The notes: generated by a model not told the origin, from the letters alone. Positions 1 to 5,730 are shown, counted from the first letter of the stretch. The stretch: DNA of 8,067 nucleotides from an uncultured Collinsella sp. (GCA_900553165.1 USCN01000055.1:1-8067); one strand, 5' to 3'. A program made the numbers and translations.

Positions 1-49
1 CATTGACCTGTTCAAGGGTGGTAGCAGCGGTGTTCGTGGTCTGTTTCAT
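1..49 (-). CDS. sufD: Start of SufD, Fe-S cluster assembly scaffold subunit (partial)
   Basis: Only the first 16 codons are present, reading MKQTTNTAATTLEQVN; the rest lies beyond the left edge. The ATG (49-47) overlaps the sufB stop by one base (TAATG), which indicates translational coupling, and a GGAAGGAG ribosome site lies at about 69-62, inside the end of sufB. The residues are too few to identify the protein. The name rests on gene order: in suf operons that begin sufC-sufB the next gene is usually sufD, whose product pairs with SufB and SufC in the SufBC2D scaffold. SufS or SufU directly after sufB would be the alternative. Confidence 0.6.
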   Translation of the reverse strand, partial: MKQTTNTAATTLEQVN

Positions 50-1461
50 TATCCGATCGCTCCTTCCATCTCGAGCTTGATCAGGTTGTTCATCTCGACG
101 GCGTACTCCAGCGGTAGCTCCTTGGAGACCGGGTTGGCAAAGCCGTTGACGATCATGGTACGGGCCTCTTCCTCCGAGATACCGCGGCTCATCAGGTAGA
201 ACACCTTGTCGTCGCCGATGCGGCCGATGGTGGCCTCGTGGCCGACGTCGACGTTCTTGGCGCGGATGTCCATGGCGGGGATGGTGTCGGAGCGGCTTTG
301 GTCGTCGAGCATCAGTGACTGGCAGCTCACGGTTGCCTTGGAGCCCTCGGCCTTGGGCGTGGCCACGATAGAGCTGCGGAAGGTCTGGATGCCGCCGCTC
401 TTGGAGATGCCCTTGGTCTCGACGGTTGCCGAGGTCTCGGGCGCGTTAAGTACGACCTTGCAGCCGGTGTCGAGGTTCTGGCCGGCACCGGCAAAGGTGA
501 TGCCGGTAAAGCTCGAGCGGGCGCGGCGGCCGTTGAGCACGCTCATGGGGTAGAGGTAGCCCACGTGGCTGCCGAAGGAGCCACTGATCCACTCGATGTC
601 GCCGTCCTCGTCCACGCGCGCACGCTTGGTGTTGAGGTTGTACATGTTCTTGGACCAGTTCTCGATGGTCGAGTAGCGCAGGTGCGCACGCTTGCCCACA
701 AAGAGCTCCACAGCGCCGGCGTGGAGGTTGGCCACGTTGTACTTGGGCGCGGAGCAACCCTCGATAAAGTGCAGGTCGGCATCGTCCTCGACGATGATGA
801 GCGTGTGCTCAAACTGGCCGGCGCCCTTGGCGTTAAGGCGGAAGTAGCTCTGCAGCGGGAAGTCCAACTTGGTGCCCTTGGGAACGTAGACAAACGAGCC
901 GCCCGACCACACGGCGCCGTGCAGGGCCGCAAACTTGTGGTCGGTGGGCGGGATGAGCGTCATGAATTTCTCGTGGATGAGCGGCTCCCACTGCGGATCG
1001 TGCAGGGCTTCCTCAATACCGGAGTAGACGATGCCCATCTTGGACGCCGTGTCCTGCATGTTGTGGTAGACCAGCTCGGAGTCGTACTGCGCGCCGACGC
1101 CCGCCAGGTAGCTGCGCTCGGCCTCGGGGATGCCCAGGCGCTCAAAGGTGTTCTTGATGTCGTCGGGCACCGACTCCCAGTCGTGTTTTTGGTCGGTGTT
1201 GGGCTTGACGTAGGTGACGATGTTGTCCATGTCCAAGCCTTCGATGGAGGGACCCCACGTCGGGTCGGGAAAACGATTAAAAATCTCGAGGGACTTGAGG
1301 CGCAGGTCGAGCATCCACTGCGGCTCGTCCTTTTTGGCGCTGATCTCGCGCACGATGTCGGGCGTGATGCCGGCGTCGAGGCGCTCGAATCCCTCCTCGC
1401 CATAGGTGAAGTCGTAGAGGCTGCGGTCGATGTCCGCGACCTCGGTGCGGTTCTTGGTCAT
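49..1461 (-). CDS. sufB: SufB, Fe-S cluster assembly scaffold protein
   Basis: SufB is the scaffold subunit of the cytoplasmic SufBC2D complex, on which [Fe-S] clusters are built from sulfur delivered by SufS and its partner. The 470 residues are full length for the shorter SufB proteins of actinobacteria and firmicutes. Residues corresponding to those essential in E. coli SufB are visible: Cys380 in TVSCQSLML lines up with C405, and His408-Glu409 in VGHEATIGRIG line up with H433-E434, with the same 28-residue spacing. The C-terminal core (SRGISEEEA, MIVNGF, ELPLEYAVE) is typical. The start is supported by AAAGGGG just upstream of the ATG. The gene lies 12 bases after sufC and its stop overlaps the sufD start, so it is inside one operon. 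Identification is firm. Confidence 0.97.
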   Translation of the reverse strand: MTKNRTEVADIDRSLYDFTYGEEGFERLDAGITPDIVREISAKKDEPQWMLDLRLKSLEIFNRFPDPTWGPSIEGLDMDNIVTYVKPNTDQKHDWESVPDDIKNTFERLGIPEAERSYLAGVGAQYDSELVYHNMQDTASKMGIVYSGIEEALHDPQWEPLIHEKFMTLIPPTDHKFAALHGAVWSGGSFVYVPKGTKLDFPLQSYFRLNAKGAGQFEHTLIIVEDDADLHFIEGCSAPKYNVANLHAGAVELFVGKRAHLRYSTIENWSKNMYNLNTKRARVDEDGDIEWISGSFGSHVGYLYPMSVLNGRRARSSFTGITFAGAGQNLDTGCKVVLNAPETSATVETKGISKSGGIQTFRSSIVATPKAEGSKATVSCQSLMLDDQSRSDTIPAMDIRAKNVDVGHEATIGRIGDDKVFYLMSRGISEEEARTMIVNGFANPVSKELPLEYAVEMNNLIKLEMEGAIG

Positions 1462-1473
1462 TGCGTCGCCCCT

Positions 1474-2274
1474 TTACGCCTGCTGCTCGGCAGCGGCGGC
1501 CTCGGCCTGGGCGCGCTGCTCGGCGGCCTCGCGCTCGAAGGTCTCAAAGCCGTTCTTGTCGATCCAGGGAATGAGCGAGGCGTCGTCCTCGCGCACGATG
1601 TGGCCCTTGACCATAACGTGGACGCGGTCGACATCCAAGTGCTCCAGGATGCGCGTGTTGTGCGTGATAATGAGCATGGAGCCGTCGCAGCTCTTGCGGT
1701 AGGCGTCCATGCCGTGGCTGACGGTGGAAAGCGCGTCGACGTCCAGGCCCGAGTCGGTCTCGTCGAGGATGGCGAGCTTGGGCTGCAGCAGCAGGAGCTG
1801 GAGCATCTCGACCTTCTTCTTCTCGCCGCCCGAGAAGCCCACGCCCAGCTCGCGGTTGAGGTAGGCGGTATCCATGTTGAGCTCGGCCGCGAGCTCCTTG
1901 ACGCGACGGCGGAACTCCTTGCCCTTCATCTCCAGGCCGGGGCGGCCGGCGATGCTGGCGCGCAAAAAGCTCGACAGCGGCACGCCCGGAATCTCGACCG
2001 GGGCCTGGAAGCTCAGGAACAGGCCGGCGCGCGAGCGCTTGTCGGTGGTGAGCTCGGTGATGTCCTGGCCGTCAAAGACGATGCGGCCGTCGTTGACCGT
2101 GTAGACGGGGTCGCCCATGACCAGGTGGCCGAGGGTGGACTTGCCGGCGCCGTTGGGTCCCATCAGCACGTGGGTCTCGCCGGCGGCGACGTTGAGGTTG
2201 ACGTTGTGGAGGATGGTCTTCTCGTCCACGGAGGCGGTCAGACCTTCGATGGAAAGCAGCGGATTTGCGCTCAT
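1474..2274 (-). CDS. sufC: SufC, ABC-type ATPase of the Suf Fe-S assembly complex
   Basis: SufC is the soluble ABC ATPase that drives conformational change in SufBC2D during cluster assembly. From the chosen ATG (2274) the protein has 266 residues. It shows Walker A GPNGAGKST (39-47), the SufC-type Q-loop LSFQAPVEIPGV around Q90, signature FSGGEKKK (147-154), Walker B LAILDETDSGLD with Asp171-Glu172, and the H-loop His205 in ITHNTRIL, where many SufC proteins have ITHYQRLL. An upstream in-frame ATG at 2304 would add 10 residues. I prefer 2274 because MSANPLLSIEGL matches the usual SufC N-terminus and GAGAGGG sits about 6 bases upstream, while the 2304 start has a poor ribosome site. The last 20 or so residues form an Ala/Glu/Gln-rich tail beyond the normal end. 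It is the first gene of the operon. Confidence 0.97.
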   Translation of the reverse strand: MSANPLLSIEGLTASVDEKTILHNVNLNVAAGETHVLMGPNGAGKSTLGHLVMGDPVYTVNDGRIVFDGQDITELTTDKRSRAGLFLSFQAPVEIPGVPLSSFLRASIAGRPGLEMKGKEFRRRVKELAAELNMDTAYLNRELGVGFSGGEKKKVEMLQLLLLQPKLAILDETDSGLDVDALSTVSHGMDAYRKSCDGSMLIITHNTRILEHLDVDRVHVMVKGHIVREDDASLIPWIDKNGFETFEREAAEQRAQAEAAAAEQQA

Positions 2275-2338
2275 GCTGTCCCTCTCTGTATATGGTGTAC
2301 TCATAGGTGTACTAAACCCTAGGAATCTTCTCGGAATA

Positions 2339-2366
2339 AAGTTACTATGGGTTCGGCGTTAGTCAA
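2339..2366 (-). promoter_or_regulatory. Candidate promoter of the suf operon
   Basis: On the minus strand TTGACT (2366-2361, five of six consensus bases) is followed after 16 bases by TAACTT (2344-2339), a weak -10. Transcription would start near 2332, leaving a leader of about 58 bases before the preferred sufC ATG. The -35 lies inside the TTAGTC/GACTAA dyad, so a protein bound there would block polymerase. The -10 match is poor, so the exact position is uncertain. Confidence 0.4.
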
Positions 2367-2383
2367 GGGAAAACCCGACTAAT
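2359..2383. promoter_or_regulatory. Candidate Rrf2-family operator dyad between suf and its regulator
   Basis: TTAGTC (2359-2364) and GACTAA (2377-2382) are perfect inverted arms 12 bases apart, with GGG and CCC also able to pair inside. Each arm reads as YYGACTR (TTGACTA on the minus strand, CCGACTA on the plus strand), the half-site of the known E. coli IscR type 1 consensus. The arms here point outward, however, rather than inward as in that consensus. A third related element, TCGACT, is at 2388-2393. The arms cover the suf -35 and the third element covers the regulator -35. Binding is inferred. Confidence 0.4.
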
Positions 2384-2387
2384 CCAC

Positions 2388-2415
2388 TCGACTTTTTAGA
2401 TGAGGGACATAAAAT
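2388..2415 (+). promoter_or_regulatory. Candidate promoter of the Rrf2-family regulator gene
   Basis: TCGACT (2388-2393, four of six -35 bases) is followed after 16 bases by TAAAAT (2410-2415, five of six -10 bases). Transcription would begin near 2422, giving a leader of about 70 bases that contains the inverted repeat at 2446-2473. The promoter would lie nearly back to back with that of suf, which suits shared control by one repressor. Confidence 0.45.
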
Positions 2416-2445
2416 CAGGTTTGTTTGCCCCGCGTGCATAGGATT

Positions 2446-2473
2446 TGGGACAAACAAGCCTGGTTTTGTCCCA
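2446..2473. repeat. Inverted repeat in the leader of the regulator gene
   Basis: TGGGACAAA (2446-2454) and TTTGTCCCA (2465-2473) form a perfect 9-base inverted repeat around a 10-base centre. An overlapping, nearly perfect partner exists: CAGGTTTGTTTGCCC (2416-2430) can pair with 2447-2462 with one mismatch and one extra base. A degenerate copy of the same pattern (GGGACAtaa ... GGTTTGTTTG) starts at 2405. It could be a second operator or RNA hairpins in the leader. No run of T follows, so it does not look like an intrinsic terminator. Confidence 0.5.
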
Positions 2474-2493
2474 GTAACGATGGGAGGGTAGGT

Positions 2494-2925
2494 ATGCTCA
2501 TTTCTTCTAAGGGCCGCTATGCCCTCCGACTGATGATCTATATCGCGGCGCTGGGCGACGCCGAGGGCAAGATTGCCCTGCGCGAGGTTGCCGACCGCGA
2601 GCATATCTCGCAAAAGTATCTGGAGCAGCTGGTTCGTCCGCTTATGAAGGCGGGCCTGCTTAAGAGCGTGCGCGGCAAGGGCGGCGGCTACATGATGGCC
2701 AAGGACCCGGCCGAGGTGCGTGCTGGCGACATCCTGCGCGCCGTCGAGGGCAGCACGGCTCCGGTGGCGTGCGACGGCATCGACAACAGCTGCGCCCGCA
2801 GCGACCTGTGTTCCACCGTCAAGTTCTGGCGCGGCCTGGACGAGGTCATCGAGAACTATGTTGACGGCGTGACGTTGGCCGACTTGGCCGCCGTCCCCGA
2901 AATCAACTTCGATATTAAGCTGTAG
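2494..2925 (+). CDS. Rrf2/IscR-like transcriptional regulator, probable suf repressor
   Basis: This 143-residue protein has the Rrf2 winged-helix fold signature: MLISSKGRYALRLMIYIA at the N-terminus, the recognition region ISQKYLEQLVRPLMKAGLL (38-56), then the wing VRGKGGGY (59-66). Three cysteines follow, Cys93, Cys100 and Cys106 (CX6CX5C), close to the CX5CX5C of E. coli IscR, which binds a [2Fe-2S] cluster. The IscR ligand His107 has no counterpart, since Val109 takes that place. Position, divergent from sufCBD, suggests that it represses suf and its own gene when clusters are plentiful. The ATG at 2494 is chosen because GGGAGGG lies five bases upstream and it matches the family start; a TTG at 2425 would add 23 unrelated residues. 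It is not named iscR or sufR because orthology cannot be shown here. Confidence 0.9.
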   Translation: MLISSKGRYALRLMIYIAALGDAEGKIALREVADREHISQKYLEQLVRPLMKAGLLKSVRGKGGGYMMAKDPAEVRAGDILRAVEGSTAPVACDGIDNSCARSDLCSTVKFWRGLDEVIENYVDGVTLADLAAVPEINFDIKL

Positions 2926-2933
2926 GGGTGCAA

Positions 2934-3221
2934 ATGGCATCTCTCGACAAGGTGTACAAGCAAATCGAAGTTTTTGCTCGGGAATGTGACGCCGAGAAGG
3001 TTGTGCTGTTTGGTTCCCGCGCTCGAGGTGACAATTTGCCTAAGAGCGATATTGACATCGCCGTAGCAGGTTGCCGGGATTTCGGCCGTTTCTCATATTT
3101 GATCGAGGAGCGTCTTGATACTCTTTTGGATGTAGATGTCGTCAATCTCGACGAGTCCTTATCGCAGCAATTGCTCGATGAAATTGCCAGGGATGGTGTG
3201 ATTCTGTATGAAAAAATATGA
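2934..3221 (+). CDS. MNT-type minimal nucleotidyltransferase, MntA-like antitoxin
   Basis: A 95-residue protein of the minimal nucleotidyltransferase (DNA polymerase beta superfamily) type. It has the exact GSX10DXD motif: Gly27-Ser28 in LFGSRARGD and Asp39/Asp41 in SDIDIAV, with a third acidic residue, Asp68, in DVDVV, so the metal-binding triad is intact. In characterised MntA-HepT systems the MNT protein transfers AMP from ATP onto a tyrosine of the HEPN partner and silences it. The ATG at 2934 is chosen over the GTG at 2928 because AGGGG (2924-2928) then sits at normal spacing; this ribosome site overlaps the regulator stop codon. It is therefore likely co-transcribed with the regulator. 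Base composition is lower in G+C than suf or the regulator, hinting at acquisition. Confidence 0.88.
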   Translation: MASLDKVYKQIEVFARECDAEKVVLFGSRARGDNLPKSDIDIAVAGCRDFGRFSYLIEERLDTLLDVDVVNLDESLSQQLLDEIARDGVILYEKI

Positions 3222-3627
3222 GAACTTTGCCAGCGCCTTGGTGAATCTTGAGGATGCGCCCAATCAGGATCTCAACAATGATTTTGTTCAGAGTGGATTG
3301 ATTAATAAGTTCAATCTTCAATTTGAACTGAGCTGGAAGCTCCTTAAGCGTCTGCTCGAGTATGAGGGCGCCACGCTTGCCGCGTCGGGGTCTCCTCGTG
3401 CCATCTTGAAGGAGTCCTACCGATTCTACGACTTTATTGATGAGGCGGCCTGGCTAGATATGCTCAGAGATCGCAATACGAACGTCCATATCTATGACAA
3501 CAAGCTCGCTCAAGATTTGATTCAGCGCATCTTGAACGTCTATATCCCTGCTTTCTGCCAGTTGAGGGACGGGTTGATGGAGCGTTACGGCGAGCTTCTG
3601 TTGGCGCCCGACGACCAGTTTGTTTAA
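3208..3627 (+). CDS. HEPN-like partner (HI0074 family), HepT-like toxin
   Basis: A 139-residue, mostly helical protein of the HI0074/NTase substrate-binding family, recognised from FNLQFELSWKLLKRLLEYEG (35-54), SPRAILKESYRFYDFID (62-78) and the motif RNTNVHIY. That motif is RX4HXY (Arg89, His94, Tyr96): in HepT toxins Arg and His form the ribonuclease site and Tyr is the residue modified by MntA. The gene overlaps the MNT gene by 14 bases, as expected for a stoichiometric partner pair. HI0074 itself was described as a substrate-binding partner of a nucleotidyltransferase without proven toxicity, so toxin function is inferred. The coding sequence is visibly AT-richer than its neighbours, at about 40 percent G+C in parts. 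Confidence 0.85.
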   Translation: MKKYENFASALVNLEDAPNQDLNNDFVQSGLINKFNLQFELSWKLLKRLLEYEGATLAASGSPRAILKESYRFYDFIDEAAWLDMLRDRNTNVHIYDNKLAQDLIQRILNVYIPAFCQLRDGLMERYGELLLAPDDQFV

Positions 3628-3630
3628 TTT

Positions 3631-3660
3631 CTTAAGATTTCGTAATTCCTTAAGATTTCG
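3631..3660. repeat. Tandem pair of CTTAAGATTTCG
   Basis: CTTAAGATTTCG occurs at 3631-3642 and again at 3649-3660, an 18-base period, just after the HEPN-like gene stop. Each copy contains the palindrome CTTAAG. A second short direct repeat, GAGGG(G)TTGTTG, follows at 3663-3673 and 3683-3694. No copy of the first repeat is seen at the left border of the MNT-HEPN module, so these are not obvious insertion-site duplications. No intrinsic terminator is visible here. Confidence 0.6.
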
Positions 3661-3687
3661 CGGAGGGTTGTTGCCGTTTACCGAGGG

Positions 3688-3703
3688 GTTGTTGTGTAAC
3701 AAC
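3688..3703. promoter_or_regulatory. Dyad upstream of the surface protein gene
   Basis: GTTGTT (3688-3693) and AACAAC (3698-3703) are perfect inverted arms around GTGT. The dyad lies about 70 bases before the surface protein ATG. It overlaps a possible -35 (TTGTGT, 3692-3697) spaced 17 bases from AATACT (3715-3720), so it could be a repressor site on that promoter. A similar sequence, TTGTTGTGCAAC, recurs at 5657-5668 upstream of the next gene. The role is inferred from position only. Confidence 0.3.
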
Positions 3704-3720
3704 GGGCGAGCTGCAATACT
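3692..3720 (+). promoter_or_regulatory. Weak candidate promoter of the surface protein gene
   Basis: TTGTGT (3692-3697) and AATACT (3715-3720) are separated by 17 bases, with three and four consensus matches. The following AT-rich stretch (3716-3737) contains other possible -10 sequences such as TACTTAT. A promoter somewhere in 3690-3750 is likely because the gene has its own strong ribosome site and its composition differs from the upstream module, but the exact boxes are uncertain. Confidence 0.3.
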
Positions 3721-3773
3721 TATTTTTATCTTTGCAAACTGAACTTTAACTACACCAATGCAGGGAGGATCTT

Positions 3774-5588
3774 ATGCAGCCCAAGCATTCTGCTATTGTC
3801 GCGGGCCTGACGCTGGCGCTTTCGTTTGGCGCCGTTTCCGCGCCGGCACCCGCCGCTGCCGAGGAGCCCACGCCGGGCGTTGCCTCGGATGCCACCGATA
3901 TCGATAAGGGCCTTTACACCCAACAGTCCTTCTCGGGCGTGCTGAGGTCGGTCCAGGGCGTTTCGTTTGTCAACGTGACTCCCGAGATGAAGTACTTCAC
4001 CAAATATGAGAGCCATGGCAACTATAACCAGGGCTTTTCGTATGGTGACGGCTACAACGCGCTGGGCTATTACCAGTTCGACCGCCGTTGGTCGCTCATT
4101 CCGTTTATGAAGCAGGTCTACAACTACAGCCCCGAAAAATACAGCATGCTCAAGGATGCGATTGATCGCGGCAGCGAGATTTCCAACGCGAACAATCCCA
4201 TGTCCGAGAACGGTCAGCTCACCGAGCTGGGCCGTATCGCGCAGGAGGCTTTCCAGGGTGCTTACAACACCGATCCTGTTGAGTTCTCGGCTCTGCAGGA
4301 TGCGTATGCGTACAACTCGTACTATGCGGTGACCGAGGCGTGGCTCAAGAGCGGCCTGGGCATTGATATTTCGGGCCGTGCCGATTGCGTTAAGGGCATG
4401 GTGTGGAGCATCACCAACATGTGCGGCACCGGTGGTTGCAGGGACTTCTTCCGTTGGGCAAACCTTTCTAACAGTATGACTGATCGCGAGTTTGTGACGG
4501 CGCTTTCCAACAGTGTGGTCAATAACGTGGCGACCAAGTATTCGAGCCAGCCCCAGTATCATGAGGGCTGGAAGAACCGCTACCGCAACGAGCTGAAGGA
4601 CTGTTTGGTTTATATCGCCGAGGACGAGGCCGCTGCCGCTGCGACGCCCGTGCAGCCCGAACCTACGCCGGCGCCCTCGCCGACGCCTGATTCGAATGAC
4701 GACTCGAGCGACGATGCCAACGATGACAGGATGGATGCGCCCTCGACCGGTGCTGACGGTGATGGCTCTGCTGATGGCACTACCAACAACGGCTCCACCT
4801 CGAACGGCTCCGATTCAAACGGCTCTGCTGCGGGCGATTCGTCTTCAAGCTCTGCCGGCAATACGGACAGCGACGCTTCTGGTTCGACCGGCGCTGGCAC
4901 CTCTAACCCATCCACCGGCTCGATCGATTCGTCCGTTGGCACCGGCTCTAACAACGGCTCCGGCTCTGACGCAAACCCTGGTTCCGATGCTTCCAAGGAT
5001 GACTCGAATAAGGCGCCGGACGTTCCCGTTGCTTCGCCGGACAAGAAGCCTTCTTTCTCCGAGCAGCTTGGTTCTACGCTGGGCTCTTCGCTGATGGCTG
5101 GCGTCAATAACGGCTCGACCCAGAACAAGGGCAACTCTGATCAGGTTTCCACGGAAAAGATCGAAGCCGCAAAGGGCGACTCCAAGGACAAGGCTTCCGA
5201 GAAGACCGAATCCGATAAGGGTTCTAGCTCTGAGGAGAAGAGCGACAAGTCCGAACAGAAGAAGGACGAGGATAAGAAGTCTGAATCTGAGGAGAAGGAC
5301 AAGAGCAAGGCCGAGGGCGAAAAGAAACAGTCCGAAGACGACGACAAGAGCGGTGCTGACAACCAGGTCCAAGAGCAAAATGACTCCAAAACGGTGACCA
5401 CCACGACCACGACGACTACAACTACCAAGTCCTCGGGCGGCAACATGCCCAAGACGGGCGATCTGATTGTGATGGCGAGCCTTGCCAGTGCAAGCTTGGC
5501 CACACTGGGCGCTACGTCTATCGTAAGTGGTAAGCATAAGCTCGATCAGCAGAAGAAGGCTTCTGGGGAGGACGGCTTGGAGGAGTAA
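3774..5588 (+). CDS. Sortase-anchored surface protein with possible lysozyme-like N-terminal domain
   Basis: A 604-residue secreted protein. The start follows GGGAGG at good spacing. Residues 1-29 are a signal peptide ending near PAAA-EE. Residues 45-285 form a globular domain with KYESHGNY (77-84) and ALGYYQFDRRW (96-106), resembling the Glu-Ser and GxYQ motifs of lysozyme-like transglycosylase folds; Glu79 would be the catalytic acid. Four cysteines (205, 217, 222, 277) could form two disulfides. Then come a Pro-rich linker (291-305), a Ser/Asn/Gly/Asp-rich stretch (306-412), a short less biased segment (414-446), a Lys/Glu/Ser-rich polyampholyte (459-527) and ten threonines (542-551). The C-terminus is a sorting signal: MPKTGD (558-563), a hydrophobic helix (564-584) and a 20-residue tail. 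It is probably linked to the cell wall by a sortase not encoded here. The enzymatic role is tentative; adhesion is an alternative. Confidence 0.85.
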   Translation: MQPKHSAIVAGLTLALSFGAVSAPAPAAAEEPTPGVASDATDIDKGLYTQQSFSGVLRSVQGVSFVNVTPEMKYFTKYESHGNYNQGFSYGDGYNALGYYQFDRRWSLIPFMKQVYNYSPEKYSMLKDAIDRGSEISNANNPMSENGQLTELGRIAQEAFQGAYNTDPVEFSALQDAYAYNSYYAVTEAWLKSGLGIDISGRADCVKGMVWSITNMCGTGGCRDFFRWANLSNSMTDREFVTALSNSVVNNVATKYSSQPQYHEGWKNRYRNELKDCLVYIAEDEAAAAATPVQPEPTPAPSPTPDSNDDSSDDANDDRMDAPSTGADGDGSADGTTNNGSTSNGSDSNGSAAGDSSSSSAGNTDSDASGSTGAGTSNPSTGSIDSSVGTGSNNGSGSDANPGSDASKDDSNKAPDVPVASPDKKPSFSEQLGSTLGSSLMAGVNNGSTQNKGNSDQVSTEKIEAAKGDSKDKASEKTESDKGSSSEEKSDKSEQKKDEDKKSESEEKDKSKAEGEKKQSEDDDKSGADNQVQEQNDSKTVTTTTTTTTTTKSSGGNMPKTGDLIVMASLASASLATLGATSIVSGKHKLDQQKKASGEDGLEE

Positions 5589-5621
5589 TCTTCCAGATCG
5601 TTTTCTATAAGAGTTTGGGAC

Positions 5622-5658
5622 GGGGTCCGGTGCGGCGGCATCGGCCCCCCTTTTTTTT
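5622..5658 (+). terminator. Intrinsic terminator after the surface protein gene
   Basis: GGGG (5622-5625) pairs with CCCC, and CCGGTGC (5627-5633) pairs with GCATCGG (5638-5644) with one G-U pair and a bulged T, around the loop GGCG. Eight T residues (5651-5658) follow at once. It starts 33 bases after the stop codon and is a strong rho-independent terminator. Confidence 0.9.
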
Positions 5659-5678
5659 GTTGTGCAACGATTTGTTAT

Positions 5679-5693
5679 GCCCCCTCGGGGGGC
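5679..5693. repeat. Short GC-only hairpin in the intergenic region
   Basis: GCCCCC (5679-5684) and GGGGGC within 5687-5693 form a compact six-base stem with a three-base loop. No T-run follows on either strand. It lies 20 bases after the terminator and about 40 bases before the next promoter. It may back up termination or simply be a local dyad. Confidence 0.45.
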
Positions 5694-5730
5694 TGTTGCT
5701 ACCGCTGCCCGAAACGTTTGCATGTCGATA

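Noticed and set aside
565..2322. A 585-codon open frame on the plus strand opposite sufB and sufC
   Set aside because: It runs antisense across two firmly identified genes, has a repetitive Val/Leu/Gly/Asp composition typical of the complement of GC-rich coding DNA, and no recognisable domain or ribosome site.
2359..2393. Exact IscR type 1 site
   Set aside because: The half-sites match, but they point outward with 12 bases between them, so the full inward-facing consensus is not present; only a looser operator call is made.
2425..2493. N-terminal extension of the Rrf2 regulator from a TTG codon
   Set aside because: The added residues are not Rrf2-like, the region holds the leader inverted repeat, and the ATG at 2494 has a strong ribosome site and the family N-terminus.
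3631..3660. Target-site duplication of a mobile element
   Set aside because: Both copies lie on the same side of the MNT-HEPN module, with no matching copy on the other side and no transposase or terminal inverted repeats.
4845..5723. A 292-codon open frame on the minus strand opposite the surface protein gene
   Set aside because: It mirrors the biased codons of the low-complexity stalk and gives an Arg/Leu-rich nonsense protein that also crosses the terminator.
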